A DNA stretch of 64,000 nt from the NCBI GenBank assembly GCA_965249175.1, contig OZ252227.1, positions 1,922,001 to 1,986,000 on the forward strand, in the 5' to 3' direction. A model generated the notes under the pieces. It worked only from the letters and a program-made list of their open reading frames with translations, made no database searches and was not told where the DNA came from. Each line of letters opens with the position of its first letter. The first letter of the stretch is position 1. A program made the translations under genes and the position numbers. This DNA is from CAZYFH01 sp965249175. GTDB taxonomy: Bacteria; Acidobacteriota; Vicinamibacteria; Vicinamibacterales; UBA8438. Below, in pieces: positions 24,683 to 33,964 of this stretch.

Positions 24683-25987
24683 ATGCGTCCACCGGGCTGG
24701 TACATGACGATCGTGGCCCTTGGCCTCGCGGTCACGACGGGAGCCACGTATGTGCTCGGCCAGCGCGGCGGCGCGTTTCGCGCGTCGCGTGACCATCCGG
24801 CGATTGCGTACACCGATGGGCCTGTCGACAACGCCGTGCGCGATCTCAATCGACGGCTCGAAGAGGGCTCGCTCCAACTCACCTTCGACGGGCGCAGCGG
24901 GTATCTGCGTTCGGTGCTGGACGTGCTCGGCGTGCCGGTGGAGTCGCAGGTCGCGGTGTTCTCCCCAACGAGCAATCAGGATGAGCTGATCTCGTCGGAC
25001 AATCCGCGGGCCATCTATTTTGCCGATTCGGTCGCGGTCGGGTGGGTGCGAGATGCCCCGCTATTGGAGATCGCCGCGCACGACCGCCAACAGGGCACGG
25101 TGTTTTACACGCTCCCGCAAACGCCGAGTGACGCGCCGCGGTTTACTCGAAACAACAACTGTCTCGCGTGCCACTTGTCGTGGGACACGCTCGGCGTCCC
25201 GGGGCTGCAGGTGCTCAGCATGGCACCGCTCCCTGATGATCCGAATGCCTACGCCTCCGGCTTCGTGTCCGACCACCGGAGCCGGCTGGTCGATCGGTGG
25301 GGTGGCTGGTACGTGACGGGCTCGCACGGCGGCGTGGCCCACATGGGCAACGTCGAGGTGATGGACGTTGAGGATCCCACCGCCACGTTCGGTGTGGTTC
25401 CGCCGGACATCGACTCCCTCGAAGGACTGTTCGATCTCGATGGGTACCCGACGACGCATAGCGATATCGTGGCGCTCCTGGTGCTCGATCACCAGACCCA
25501 TATGACGAACCTCATCACCCGGGTGGGCTGGGAAGCGCGGCGCGTGCTGTTTCGCGACGGAGGCCAGTCGACCGATGACCCCCGGTTCGTGGAGCTGATG
25601 CAAGAGGCCGCGTCCGAACTCGTGGACTACCTGCTCTTCGTGGACGAAGCGCCGCTGCCAGACGGGATCACGGGGTCGACACGGTTCACTGAGACGTTTT
25701 CTGCGCGGGGGCCGCGCGACGACGCCGGACGGTCGCTTCGCGAGATTAGCCTCGATGGTCACCTTTTTCGCTACCCGTGTAGCTACATGATCTACACCGA
25801 TGCGTTTGACGGGTTGCCCGACCTCGCCAAAGAGGCCATCTACGCACGGCTCTGGGAGGTGCTCTCCGGCGCCGTGACCGAGTCGCCGTATGCCGAGCTG
25901 TCGCTGGGCGATCGCCAGGCGGTCGTCGAGATCCTGTCCGCAACCAAGGCGGATCTGCCTGGTTACTTCGGGTCGGTGACTCGCTAG
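24683..25987 (+). CDS. Exported monohaem cytochrome-like protein
   Basis: 434 aa with an N-terminal hydrophobic export segment (WYMTIVALGLAVTTGATYVLG). One haem c site occurs at NNCLACHLSWDTLGVPGL (about residue 165). Histidine-containing segments are found later (GSHGGVAHMGNV, LLVLDHQTHMTNLI) and could provide the distal ligand. I recognise it as a type common in Acidobacteriota but know no characterised member. ATG 24683 follows AGAGGGA by three to four bases and lies seven bases after the FHA stop codon. Upstream in-frame codons would overlap the FHA gene. Confidence 0.65.
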   Translation: MRPPGWYMTIVALGLAVTTGATYVLGQRGGAFRASRDHPAIAYTDGPVDNAVRDLNRRLEEGSLQLTFDGRSGYLRSVLDVLGVPVESQVAVFSPTSNQDELISSDNPRAIYFADSVAVGWVRDAPLLEIAAHDRQQGTVFYTLPQTPSDAPRFTRNNNCLACHLSWDTLGVPGLQVLSMAPLPDDPNAYASGFVSDHRSRLVDRWGGWYVTGSHGGVAHMGNVEVMDVEDPTATFGVVPPDIDSLEGLFDLDGYPTTHSDIVALLVLDHQTHMTNLITRVGWEARRVLFRDGGQSTDDPRFVELMQEAASELVDYLLFVDEAPLPDGITGSTRFTETFSARGPRDDAGRSLREISLDGHLFRYPCSYMIYTDAFDGLPDLAKEAIYARLWEVLSGAVTESPYAELSLGDRQAVVEILSATKADLPGYFGSVTR

Positions 25988-26001
25988 CCTGTTTTTCCTT
26001 G

Positions 26002-26030
26002 CTGACACCGTCCGGCGCGCCGTGTAAAAT
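26002..26030 (+). promoter_or_regulatory. Promoter of the first DUF1592/DUF1552/ankyrin cassette
   Basis: CTGACA (26002-26007), a 17-base spacer and TAAAAT (26025-26030) make a good sigma70-type promoter 37 bases before ATG 26067. The leader contains the dyad GACGT-AAGA-ACGTC (26043-26056), a possible operator or small hairpin. Confidence 0.65.
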
Positions 26031-26066
26031 GCACGAAAGAAAGACGTAAGAACGTCAGGGGGTCGG

Positions 26067-28505
26067 ATGATCAGTGGCCTCGGCCGGGTAGCCCGAAGCG
26101 GGCTCGCCTGGAGCGCGGTAGCGTCTGTGACGGTGTGCGTCCCCGGTGCGCCCCTGGGTGTTGCTGCCGCTGGTCCCCAGCAGCGGGCCGAGGCGGTCTC
26201 CGCGGTGCCATCCGAGCGCGCCCTGCTCGACCAGTACTGCGTCACCTGCCATAGCGACAGACTCGAGACCGGTGGGCTGTCGCTCGAGTCGGTCGATGTA
26301 ACCGACGTCGCCGCGCATCCCGATGTCTGGGAACGGGTCGTTCGCAAGCTGCGCGCTGGCGCGATGCCGCCGCGTCCGCGCCCGCGACCCGATCGAGCGA
26401 CGAGCGACCAGCTCGTGACCTACTTTGAGACCGCGCTCGACCGCGCGGCCGCCGAGACCCCGAACCCCGGGCGCACGGAGACCTTCCGTCGCCTCACTCG
26501 GACCGAATACCAGCACGCGGTGCGCGACCTGCTGGCGCTTGACGTCGACGTCACGGCGTTGCTGCCGCGTGACGACGTCAGCTTCGGTTTCGACAACGTG
26601 AACGCCGGCGGCCTCTCGCCAACCCTCATGGAGCGTTACCTGTCGGCCGCCCAAAAGGTGAGCCGGCTGGCGGTCGGCAGTCATCTGCCCGCGCCGGGCA
26701 GCCGCGTCGTCATCGTGCCCGCCGATCGGACGCAGGAAGACCACGTGAACGGGTTGCCCTTTGGGACCCGCGGCGGCACGGTGGTGGCGCACACGTTTCC
26801 GTCGGACGGCGAGTACGAAATCCAGGTGCGGCTGCAGCGGAACCGCAACGAGAACGTCGAGGGGCTGACCGAGCCCCATGACGTGGAGGTGACGCTCGAC
26901 GGCGCGCGGCTCCAGCTCTTCACGATGGAGCCGAGCGAGAACAGGATCCTCCAGGCTGGTGCGACGTACTACGCGGACGAAGGGATCGACAATCACCTGA
27001 ACGTGCGCCTCGCGATCACCGCGGGGCCACACGTGGTCGGGGCGGCGTTCATCAAGAAGAACTCCGCGCTGATCGAGACGACGCGCCAGCCGTATCACGC
27101 CCACTACAACATGGACCGCCACCCGCGGCAGCAGCCGGCGGTGCGCTCCGTGTCGGTCATCGGCCCGTTCGATCCGAGCGGGATCGGCGACACCCCCAGT
27201 CGCGATCGCATCTTCTCCTGTCGTCCTACGGAACCGACGACGGACGCCACGTCCGCCGAGGAGTGCGCGGTCTCGATCATCGCGACGCTCGCGCGCCGCG
27301 CCTACCGCCGCCCCGTGACGGTCGAGGATCTCGATCAGCTGGTCTCGTTCTACCGTACGGGACTGACCCAGGGCGGGTTCGAGGCGGGGGTCGAGACCGC
27401 GTTGCGCGCCCTGCTCGCGAGTCCCGAGTTTCTCTTCCGGATAGAGCGCGATCCGGAGGGGCTGGCGCCCGGCACCGCCTACCGTGTCACCGACCTCGAG
27501 CTGGCGTCGCGCCTGTCGTTCTTCCTCTGGAGCAGCCTGCCGGACGACGAGTTGCTGGCCCTGGCGTCGGCCGGCCGGCTACGCGACGGTTCGATTCTCG
27601 ACGCGCAGGTGCGTCGGATGCTCGCCGATCCCCGTGCCGCCACGTTGACGACCAACTTCGCGGCGCAGTGGCTCCACCTGAGAAACCTGGACGCGGCGCG
27701 GCCAGATGCCCGGTTGTTCCCGGACTTCGACGACAACCTGCGGCAGGGGTTTCGCCGTGAGACGGAGATGCTCTTCCAGAGCGTCGTCGATGACGACCGT
27801 AGCGTCGTCGACTTGCTCACAGCCGACTACACGTTCGTCAACGAACGCATCGCCCGCCACTATGGCATTCCCAACGTGTACGGCGACCACTTCCGTCGCA
27901 TTGCGTTACCGGCGGGGAGTCCGCGTGCCGGCCTGCTCGGCCACGGGAGCGTCCTGACGGTCACTTCCTACGCGACACGGACATCGCCGGTGCTGCGGGG
28001 CAAGTGGATTCTCGAGAATCTGCTCGGCACGCCGCCGCCGCCGCCGCCGGCCAACGTGCCGCCGCTCGAAGAGAACAAATCCCGGCTGCACGCTGTCTCC
28101 ATGCGCGATCGGATGGAGGCGCATCGCCGAAATCCCGCGTGTGCCGTGTGTCACCGGATCATGGACCCGGCTGGTTTGTCGATGGAAAACTTCGACGCGA
28201 TCGGCCGATGGCGCGACGTGCAGGCGGGCGCGGCGATCGACGCGGCGGGAAGTTTGCCGGGTGGGGAGACGTTCGTCGGGACCGCGGGGCTGCGCGGGGC
28301 GTTGCTCGACCGTCCGGACGTGTTTGTCGGCACGATGACGGAGAAGCTACTCACCTACGCGCTGGGGCGTGGGCTCGACCATGCTGATGCGCCCGACGTC
28401 CGCGGCATCGTGCGCGCGGCGTCGGAGCGCGACTACCGGTTCTCGTCGATCGTCCTGGGCGTCGTGCGGAGCGCGCCCTTTCAGATGAGGAGATCAGAGT
28501 CATGA
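26067..28505 (+). CDS. DUF1592-type diheme cytochrome protein
   Basis: 812 aa, exported (N-terminal hydrophobic stretch ending near AAAGPQQ). The order is the known one for this family: planctomycete-type cytochrome domain with haem site CVTCH (about 68), DUF1587 (FRRLTRTEYQHAVRDLLALDVD), a beta region (FPSDGEYEIQVRLQRNRNEN), DUF1595 (LARRAYRRPVTVEDLDQL), DUF1592 (YRVTDLELASRLSFFLWSSLPDDELL), DUF1588 (RAGLLGHGSVLTVTSYATRTSPVLRGKWILENLLG) with second haem site CAVCHRIMDPAG, and DUF1585 at the end. Biochemical role unknown; likely an envelope redox enzyme or carrier acting with the DUF1552 protein encoded next. Stop and start codons overlap (ATGA), so the pair is translationally coupled. Confidence 0.92.
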   Translation: MISGLGRVARSGLAWSAVASVTVCVPGAPLGVAAAGPQQRAEAVSAVPSERALLDQYCVTCHSDRLETGGLSLESVDVTDVAAHPDVWERVVRKLRAGAMPPRPRPRPDRATSDQLVTYFETALDRAAAETPNPGRTETFRRLTRTEYQHAVRDLLALDVDVTALLPRDDVSFGFDNVNAGGLSPTLMERYLSAAQKVSRLAVGSHLPAPGSRVVIVPADRTQEDHVNGLPFGTRGGTVVAHTFPSDGEYEIQVRLQRNRNENVEGLTEPHDVEVTLDGARLQLFTMEPSENRILQAGATYYADEGIDNHLNVRLAITAGPHVVGAAFIKKNSALIETTRQPYHAHYNMDRHPRQQPAVRSVSVIGPFDPSGIGDTPSRDRIFSCRPTEPTTDATSAEECAVSIIATLARRAYRRPVTVEDLDQLVSFYRTGLTQGGFEAGVETALRALLASPEFLFRIERDPEGLAPGTAYRVTDLELASRLSFFLWSSLPDDELLALASAGRLRDGSILDAQVRRMLADPRAATLTTNFAAQWLHLRNLDAARPDARLFPDFDDNLRQGFRRETEMLFQSVVDDDRSVVDLLTADYTFVNERIARHYGIPNVYGDHFRRIALPAGSPRAGLLGHGSVLTVTSYATRTSPVLRGKWILENLLGTPPPPPPANVPPLEENKSRLHAVSMRDRMEAHRRNPACAVCHRIMDPAGLSMENFDAIGRWRDVQAGAAIDAAGSLPGGETFVGTAGLRGALLDRPDVFVGTMTEKLLTYALGRGLDHADAPDVRGIVRAASERDYRFSSIVLGVVRSAPFQMRRSES

Positions 28506-29848
28506 TCATCACGAAGATGGCGTTGCCGCGGCGGACGGTTCTGCGTGGCCTGGGTGCCGCACTGGCGTTGCCGGTGCTCGACGCGATGATGCCGGCCGCC
28601 TCGGTGCTGGCGCGAACCGCGGCCGCGTCGCCGAGACGCCTTGGCTACGTCTACATCCCGATGGGGATGAATCCCGTGGCATGGACGCCAACGGAGGTGG
28701 GCCAGCTGACGACGCTGTCGACGTCACTGTCGCCGCTGATGCCGCATCTCGACGACGTGACGGTCGTGACCAACCTCGAGATCAACGAGGCGCACACGAC
28801 CGGCAATCACGCCTCGGCGAACTCTTCGTTCCTGACCTGCGTGAAACCAAAGCGCACCGAAGGCAGCGATTTCGTCAACGGCACGTCGGCGGATCAAATT
28901 GCCGCCAAGGCGATCGGAGGCGACACCCCGCTCCCGTCGCTCGAGCTGGGGACGGACCTGATCGCGCAAGTCGGTAACTGCGACAACGGGTATGCCTGCG
29001 TCTATATGAACAGCCTGTCGTGGGCGTCGCCGACCGCCCCGAATCCAACGGAATCAGACCCGCGTCTCGTCTTCGAGCGACTGTTCGGAGACGGGGGCAC
29101 GCCGGAACAGCGGCGGGCCGAGCTCAAGACGAACAAGAGCATCCTCGACTGGGTGCTCGACGACATGGCGAGCCTCCAGCAGCGGCTCGGCACCAGCGAC
29201 CGCAACCGGGTGAGCGAGTATCTCGACACCGTGCGCGAGGTCGAGCGACGCATTCAGCGAGCCGAGCAGTCGGTCGCCGACTCGCCAGCGAGCGATCTGA
29301 CCCGACCGACGAGCGTGCCCGAGGTCTGGGAAGATCACGTCAAGCTGATGTACGATCTCCAGGTCCTCGCCCTCCGGGCCGACCTGACGCGTGTCATCAC
29401 CTTCCAGATGGCGCGTGAGGCGAGCACGCGGACCTATCCGCAGATCGGCGTGCCGGAGCCGCACCATCCGGTCTCGCACCACACCGATGATCCCGAGAAG
29501 CTCGCCAAGCTGGCGAAGATCAATCAGTACCACGTCTCGTTGTTCGCCTACCTGGTCGAGCAGTTGAAGACGACTGAGGACGGCGATGGGACGCTCCTCG
29601 ACCACACCACGTATCTGCTGGGGAGCGGCCTGGGCAACCCGAACGTGCACAACCACAGCAACCTGCCAATCGTCGTGGCTGGTGGCGCCGGGTCGGGCAT
29701 GAGCGGAGGCCGCCATGTGAAATACGACGAGCTGACGCCGATGGCGAATCTTCACCTTACGCTCCTCGACGATGTCGGCGTGCACGTGGACGACTTCGCC
29801 GATAGCACCGGGCGCGCGGGTGCGGTGGTCGAGCCGCTGACGCTCTAG
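28502..29848 (+). CDS. DUF1552 protein, Tat-exported
   Basis: 448 aa. The N-terminus is a twin-arginine signal (ALPRRTVLRGLGAALALPVLD), so it is exported folded. The family relates to the alkaline-phosphatase/DUF1501 sulfatase-like fold. Visible landmarks are RRLGYVYIPMGMNPVAWTP, VVTNLEINEAHTTGNHASANSSFLT, VTFQMAREASTRTYPQIGV-type text (residues near 300), HHPVSHHTDD and YLLGSGLGNPNVHNHSNLPIVVAGG. Metal-binding histidines in the last two are plausible. The start overlaps the DUF1592 stop codon by four bases. DUF1592-DUF1552 pairing is conserved in Planctomycetes and Acidobacteria, but function is unknown. Confidence 0.92.
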   Translation: MIITKMALPRRTVLRGLGAALALPVLDAMMPAASVLARTAAASPRRLGYVYIPMGMNPVAWTPTEVGQLTTLSTSLSPLMPHLDDVTVVTNLEINEAHTTGNHASANSSFLTCVKPKRTEGSDFVNGTSADQIAAKAIGGDTPLPSLELGTDLIAQVGNCDNGYACVYMNSLSWASPTAPNPTESDPRLVFERLFGDGGTPEQRRAELKTNKSILDWVLDDMASLQQRLGTSDRNRVSEYLDTVREVERRIQRAEQSVADSPASDLTRPTSVPEVWEDHVKLMYDLQVLALRADLTRVITFQMAREASTRTYPQIGVPEPHHPVSHHTDDPEKLAKLAKINQYHVSLFAYLVEQLKTTEDGDGTLLDHTTYLLGSGLGNPNVHNHSNLPIVVAGGAGSGMSGGRHVKYDELTPMANLHLTLLDDVGVHVDDFADSTGRAGAVVEPLTL

Positions 29849-29882
29849 CGGACGTTCACCACGGGCTCCTAAGGAGGTCGGC

Positions 29883-31361
29883 ATGCATCGGTTGATTGCA
29901 GGCGTGGTCGTCGGGCTCGTGCTGTCGATGTCAGGTGGCGCGCGGGCCGCGGAGGTCGACGCCGGTCTGCTCGACGCCATTCAGTCTGTCGACGAGGCCG
30001 GCGTGCGCGCGGCTCTCGCGCGCGGCGCCGATGTGATGGCGGCCGACGCCGATGGGACGACACCGCTCCATTGGGCGGTCCACGCGAACGAGCCAGTGGT
30101 GGTCGAGCTGTTGATCGGCGCGGGCGCCGATGCGCGGGCGGCGAATCGATACGGTGTCCAGCCGATCGCGCTGGCGTGCACGAACGGCAACGCCGCGATC
30201 GTGGCACTGCTCCTCGATGCTGGCGTCGATGCCAACGCGACGCTGCCGGAAGGCGAAACCGCGCTGATGACTGCGGCCCGCACGGGATCGCTCGATGTCG
30301 TCACTGTGTTGCTCGACCGCGGTGCCGACGTCAACGCGGCCGAGACGTGGCGGGGGCAGACGGCGTTGATGTGGGCGTCTGCCGAGGGACACACCCAGGT
30401 GATCCCGACGATGCTGTCGCATGGCGCCGACATCACGGCGCGATCGAGCACGGGATGGACGGCGCTGCTCTTCGCGGTGCGCGAGGGTCGGATCGGTGTG
30501 GTGCAGACGCTGCTCGAGGCCGGCGGCGACGTCGAGGAATCGTTGCCGGTCGTGGAACGGCGGCGCCGCGGCGGGAGCAGCGCGGAGCGCCCGGCAACGG
30601 GGCTGAACGCATTCCTGCTCGCCGCCGCGAACGCCCACTACGAGCTTGCCGCACTGCTCGTTGATCGTGGCGCCGACGTGAACGCCGCGTCGCGCGGATG
30701 GACCGCGCTCCACCAGATGTCGTGGGTGCGCAAGGCCGGCGTCGCCGGGAGCAACAACCCAGCGCCAAAGGGCGCCGGCGCGATGACGAGCCTCGACTTC
30801 GTGCGAAAGATCGTGGCCGCGGGCGCTGACGTGAACGCGCGGGTCACGATACGGCCGCCGGCCGGGATCACGCGTCTGAACTTTGTCGGCGGCACGCCGT
30901 TCCTGCTTGCGGCGCGGACCGGCGATGCAGCGCTGATGCGGCTCTTGGCCGAGCTCGGGGCAGACCCGCTCACGCCCAACGAAGACAACACGACGCCGAT
31001 CATGGTGGCTGCCGGCGTCGGAACCTCGTCGCCTGGCGAGGATCCCGGGACGGAGCCGGAGGTGCTCGACGCGGTCACGGTTGCGCTCGATCTCGGCGGT
31101 GCGTTGAACGAGGTCGACGACAACGGCGAGACCGTGATGCACGGCGCGGCGTACAAGCATCTCCCAAGAGTCGCGGCGTTCCTGGCGGAGGCGGGCGCCG
31201 ACATCGCGGTCTGGAATCAGCCAAACGGCAAGGGGTGGACGCCGCTGCAGATCGTCGAGGGCGTGCACATCGGCATGAACATCCAGAGCAACCCCGCGAC
31301 CGCGGGGGCCATCCGGCAACTGATGGAAGGCGCTGGCGTCTCCCCTCCCGCCGGCCAGTAG
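29883..31361 (+). CDS. Secreted ankyrin-repeat protein (cassette 1)
   Basis: 492 aa with a signal peptide (MHRLIAGVVVGLVLSMSGGARA). About ten ankyrin repeats follow, for example DGTTPLHWAVHANEPVVVELLIGAGAD, EGETALMTAARTGSLDVVTVLLDRGAD, RGQTALMWASAEGHTQVIPTMLSHGAD, ENTTPIMVAAGVG-type units near the end. A charged break lies around VVERRRRGGSSAERPATG. Strong AAGGAGG sits six bases before ATG 29883. It follows the DUF1552 gene by 34 bases and is the third member of a cassette repeated at 48652-53971. Probably a periplasmic scaffold that binds or protects the redox partners; that is inference from context. Confidence 0.9.
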   Translation: MHRLIAGVVVGLVLSMSGGARAAEVDAGLLDAIQSVDEAGVRAALARGADVMAADADGTTPLHWAVHANEPVVVELLIGAGADARAANRYGVQPIALACTNGNAAIVALLLDAGVDANATLPEGETALMTAARTGSLDVVTVLLDRGADVNAAETWRGQTALMWASAEGHTQVIPTMLSHGADITARSSTGWTALLFAVREGRIGVVQTLLEAGGDVEESLPVVERRRRGGSSAERPATGLNAFLLAAANAHYELAALLVDRGADVNAASRGWTALHQMSWVRKAGVAGSNNPAPKGAGAMTSLDFVRKIVAAGADVNARVTIRPPAGITRLNFVGGTPFLLAARTGDAALMRLLAELGADPLTPNEDNTTPIMVAAGVGTSSPGEDPGTEPEVLDAVTVALDLGGALNEVDDNGETVMHGAAYKHLPRVAAFLAEAGADIAVWNQPNGKGWTPLQIVEGVHIGMNIQSNPATAGAIRQLMEGAGVSPPAGQ

Positions 31362-31424
31362 GCTTCACTGATCGTTGGCGACCGGCGATTGGAGGCCCGC
31401 TACGACAGCGAGGAGGTGTCCACC

Positions 31425-32282
31425 GTGAACCTCGTCATGCGCGAACCGGCAGGCGACGATGCGACGGCGCTCGCGCGCATCCTGTTCGACGCCTTCGGTG
31501 CGATCGCCGCACAGCATCGGTTTCCGCCCGATTTTCCGGCCCCCGAGACTGCGGCCGGGATGGTCGGCGGGCTGCTGGAGCACCCTCGCTTCTACGGCAT
31601 CGTGGCCGAGCTCGACGGCCGCGTCGTGGGCAGCAACTTCCTGGACGAGCGGTCGCACATCACTGGGCTGGGACCGATCACCGTCGACCCGGCGGTGCAG
31701 AACCAGGCGGTCGGGCGTCAGCTCATGGAGCACATGCTGACCCGGGTCCGGACCGACGGTCGTCCCGGCGTGCGGCTGCTGCAGGCGACCTATCACAACC
31801 GGTCGCTGTGCCTCTACACCAAGCTGGGGTTCGACACCCGGGCGTTACTGTCGAACGTCCAGGGGCCGCCGCTCGACCTCACGATTCCCGGATGCGACGT
31901 GCGTCCCGCATCGACCGATGACCTTGCCGCGTGCGATGCCCTCTGCGTGCGGGTGCACGGGCACGACAGACACGGCGAGCTCGTCGATACGGTGACGCAG
32001 GGGACGGCCACCCTGGTAGAGCAGGGAGGCCGAGTCGTGGGCTATGCCAGCGCGATCGGCTTCACCGGACATGCGGTTGCCGAGCACAACGATGCGCTCA
32101 AGGCTCTGATCGGCGCCGCCCCGTCGTTCTTCGGTCCCGGGTTCATCCTGCCGACCGGTAACGGCGAGGTGCTGCGGTGGTGTCTGTCGCACGGGTTGCG
32201 GGTGGTGCAGCCGCTCACCCTGATGACGATCGGCGAGTACCAGGAACCGGCCGGCCCTTACATGCCGTCGATTCTGTACTAA
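31425..32282 (+). CDS. GNAT acetyltransferase with two GNAT domains
   Basis: 285 aa. The first domain (about 1-140) has MREPAGDDATALARILFDAFG, the acetyl-CoA strand ITGLGPITVDPAVQNQAVGRQLMEHML with a Q/R-x-x-G-x-G/A-like turn, and CLYTKLGFDTRALLS. The second half (DVRPASTDDLAACDALCVRVHG ... RVVGYASAIGFTGHAVAEHNDALKALIG) is a degenerate second domain. The substrate is unknown. Start is GTG 31425, because AGGAGG (31411-31416) lies eight bases upstream; the TTG at 31389 is less likely. It lies five bases before the DUF4159 gene. Confidence 0.85.
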   Translation: MNLVMREPAGDDATALARILFDAFGAIAAQHRFPPDFPAPETAAGMVGGLLEHPRFYGIVAELDGRVVGSNFLDERSHITGLGPITVDPAVQNQAVGRQLMEHMLTRVRTDGRPGVRLLQATYHNRSLCLYTKLGFDTRALLSNVQGPPLDLTIPGCDVRPASTDDLAACDALCVRVHGHDRHGELVDTVTQGTATLVEQGGRVVGYASAIGFTGHAVAEHNDALKALIGAAPSFFGPGFILPTGNGEVLRWCLSHGLRVVQPLTLMTIGEYQEPAGPYMPSILY

Positions 32283-32287
32283 CCTCC

Positions 32288-33127
32288 ATGCGCGCGATGC
32301 TGGTCGCGGTGGCGGTTGTTGCGAGCGTGGGGCTTGCGTCGTGGGAGACGGCACCCGCCGCACCCCCGCCGTGGCCGGAGACCGTCTTCCCCGAGGCGCA
32401 GCTGGCGGCCCAGGGCCAACCGATCTTCCGCCGCGAGGACGTCCGTCCCACGATGAAGAACCCGAGTGCCGCCGGGCGGGAGTTCTTCTTCACCCGAGCG
32501 GTCTACAGGGGCGGACGAGGTTGGGGCCGCGGGTCGTGGGCGACGGACTATCCGAAGGCGGACCGTCAGCTGCTGACCATCATCGACCGACTGGTCGATG
32601 TCGATGCGTACGAGAAGGAGAACGCCGTCCGACTCGACGACCCGAACCTCCGCCGGTTCCCGTTCCTCTATGCGCTCGAGGTCGGCTACATGTACATGAC
32701 CGAGCCGGAGGTGAACGGGCTGCGCGACTACCTGCTGGCAGGCGGGTTCCTGATGATCGACGACTTTTGGGGCTCTGCCGAGTGGGCCAACTTCGAGGCG
32801 GAGATCAGGCGGGCGCTACCGGAGTATCCGATCATCGACATCCCGCTCGACCATCCCTTGTTCAGGACCTTCTACGTCATCGACGAGATCCTGCAGGTGC
32901 CGAACATTGGTCGCGCCCAGGGCGGTCCGACGTGGCAGCGCGACGGGATCACGCCGCGCGTTCGAGGGATCTTCGACGAGCAGGGCCGGTTGATGGTGAT
33001 GATCAACTGGAACACCGACATCGGAGATGCCTGGGAGTGGGCTGAGAGCCCGTACTATCCACTACGGTATTCGACCTACGCCATCGAGATTACGGTCAAC
33101 GCGATCGTCTACGCGATGAGCCACTAA
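32288..33127 (+). CDS. DUF4159 protein, exported
   Basis: 279 aa with an N-terminal signal (MRAMLVAVAVVASVGLASWETAPAAP). The DUF4159 body is clear: FFFTRAVYRGGRGWGRGSWATDYPKADRQLL, RRFPFLYALEVGYMYMTEPEVNGLRDYLLAGGFLMIDDFWGS, and the end NTDIGDAWEWAESPYYPLRYSTYAIEITVNAIVYAMSH. The fold is related to glutamine-amidotransferase-like domains, with no evident catalytic Cys. Usually found near MoxR/DUF58 clusters in Acidobacteria, which are absent here. Function unknown. ATG 32288 is five bases after the GNAT stop codon. Confidence 0.85.
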   Translation: MRAMLVAVAVVASVGLASWETAPAAPPPWPETVFPEAQLAAQGQPIFRREDVRPTMKNPSAAGREFFFTRAVYRGGRGWGRGSWATDYPKADRQLLTIIDRLVDVDAYEKENAVRLDDPNLRRFPFLYALEVGYMYMTEPEVNGLRDYLLAGGFLMIDDFWGSAEWANFEAEIRRALPEYPIIDIPLDHPLFRTFYVIDEILQVPNIGRAQGGPTWQRDGITPRVRGIFDEQGRLMVMINWNTDIGDAWEWAESPYYPLRYSTYAIEITVNAIVYAMSH

Positions 33128-33151
33128 CTCACGTGAGTTCCGGGGTTAGGC

Positions 33152-33904
33152 TCATGATGACGCCGTTATTTGGGGATCGCGCTCCGACTGGTAGTGAACG
33201 AAGATCGCCGCGGTGGAGACGGCGCAGAGCAGGTGCCAGATGGCGTGTCCCTGGACCAGCGACGCTGGGTAGCACAGCGGCGCGCCTGTGTGCGAGAGGC
33301 GCCAGATCACCAGGCCGATCAGGAACACGCCGGCGGCCAGGCCAAGCCAGCGAAGGTCGCGGCTCCCAGCGGGCTTCCGAAATCCCGCCCACAACTCGAG
33401 ACCGGCGAAGACCGGGATGAGCCAGGCATACAGCGTGCTTCCCGCAAAGGGCAGCGTGCCCGTGAGCAAGGGGACCCCCAGTACCGCCACCAGCACCGCG
33501 CAGAGCCACGCGAACACGCGCGCCCCGCCACCGACGACGCGCACGGCGGCGTACGCGACCGGGAACGCGATATACAGGAGCATCGAGAGGACGTCCGTCG
33601 TTCCACCCCACGCCGTTCCGCTGCCGTGCATCGCCATGCTGCCGGGCCCGAGGAAGACGACAAGGGCTGCGTACAGGATGGAGAGGCCGGTGCAGCGACC
33701 GATCACGTTTCGTGGCGGAACCGGGTCGGCGAGGTCGATGCCCACCCGACGGGTCACCCAGAGCCCGGCCACGACGAAGCCCAGGTTTGACCACGTGTTG
33801 GCCGGTTGCTTGATGGCTCCGTCGCGGAACGCCTCGCAGAAACCGGCCCCGGCTGCAGCAAAGGCACCAGGCCAGCCGACGACGGCGAACACCGACAACA
33901 CGGA
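33152..33904 (-). CDS. Ceramidase-family-like integral membrane protein
   Basis: About 250 aa with seven or more hydrophobic helices. Conserved patterns of the alkaline ceramidase/PAQR-like superfamily are present: FCEAFRDGAIKQPANTWSNLGFVVAG, MAMHGSGTAWGGTTDVLSM, and near the C-terminus QGHAIWHLLCAVSTAAI. The Ser, Asp and His residues that bind zinc in that superfamily are therefore all represented. Hydrolysis of ceramide or another amide lipid is plausible, unproven. GTG 33904 and TTG 33901 have no Shine-Dalgarno sequence. The frame stays open upstream through another hydrophobic stretch to CTG 33955, just after GAGGGG and the previous stop codon, so a non-standard start is possible. Confidence 0.75.
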   Translation of the reverse strand, partial: SVLSVFAVVGWPGAFAAAGAGFCEAFRDGAIKQPANTWSNLGFVVAGLWVTRRVGIDLADPVPPRNVIGRCTGLSILYAALVVFLGPGSMAMHGSGTAWGGTTDVLSMLLYIAFPVAYAAVRVVGGGARVFAWLCAVLVAVLGVPLLTGTLPFAGSTLYAWLIPVFAGLELWAGFRKPAGSRDLRWLGLAAGVFLIGLVIWRLSHTGAPLCYPASLVQGHAIWHLLCAVSTAAIFVHYQSERDPQITASS

Positions 33905-33964
33905 GAGCGAGAGAAGGGCCGTGCCCCCGGGAATCCAGAGAAGACGGCTCAGGATCGGCGCCCC

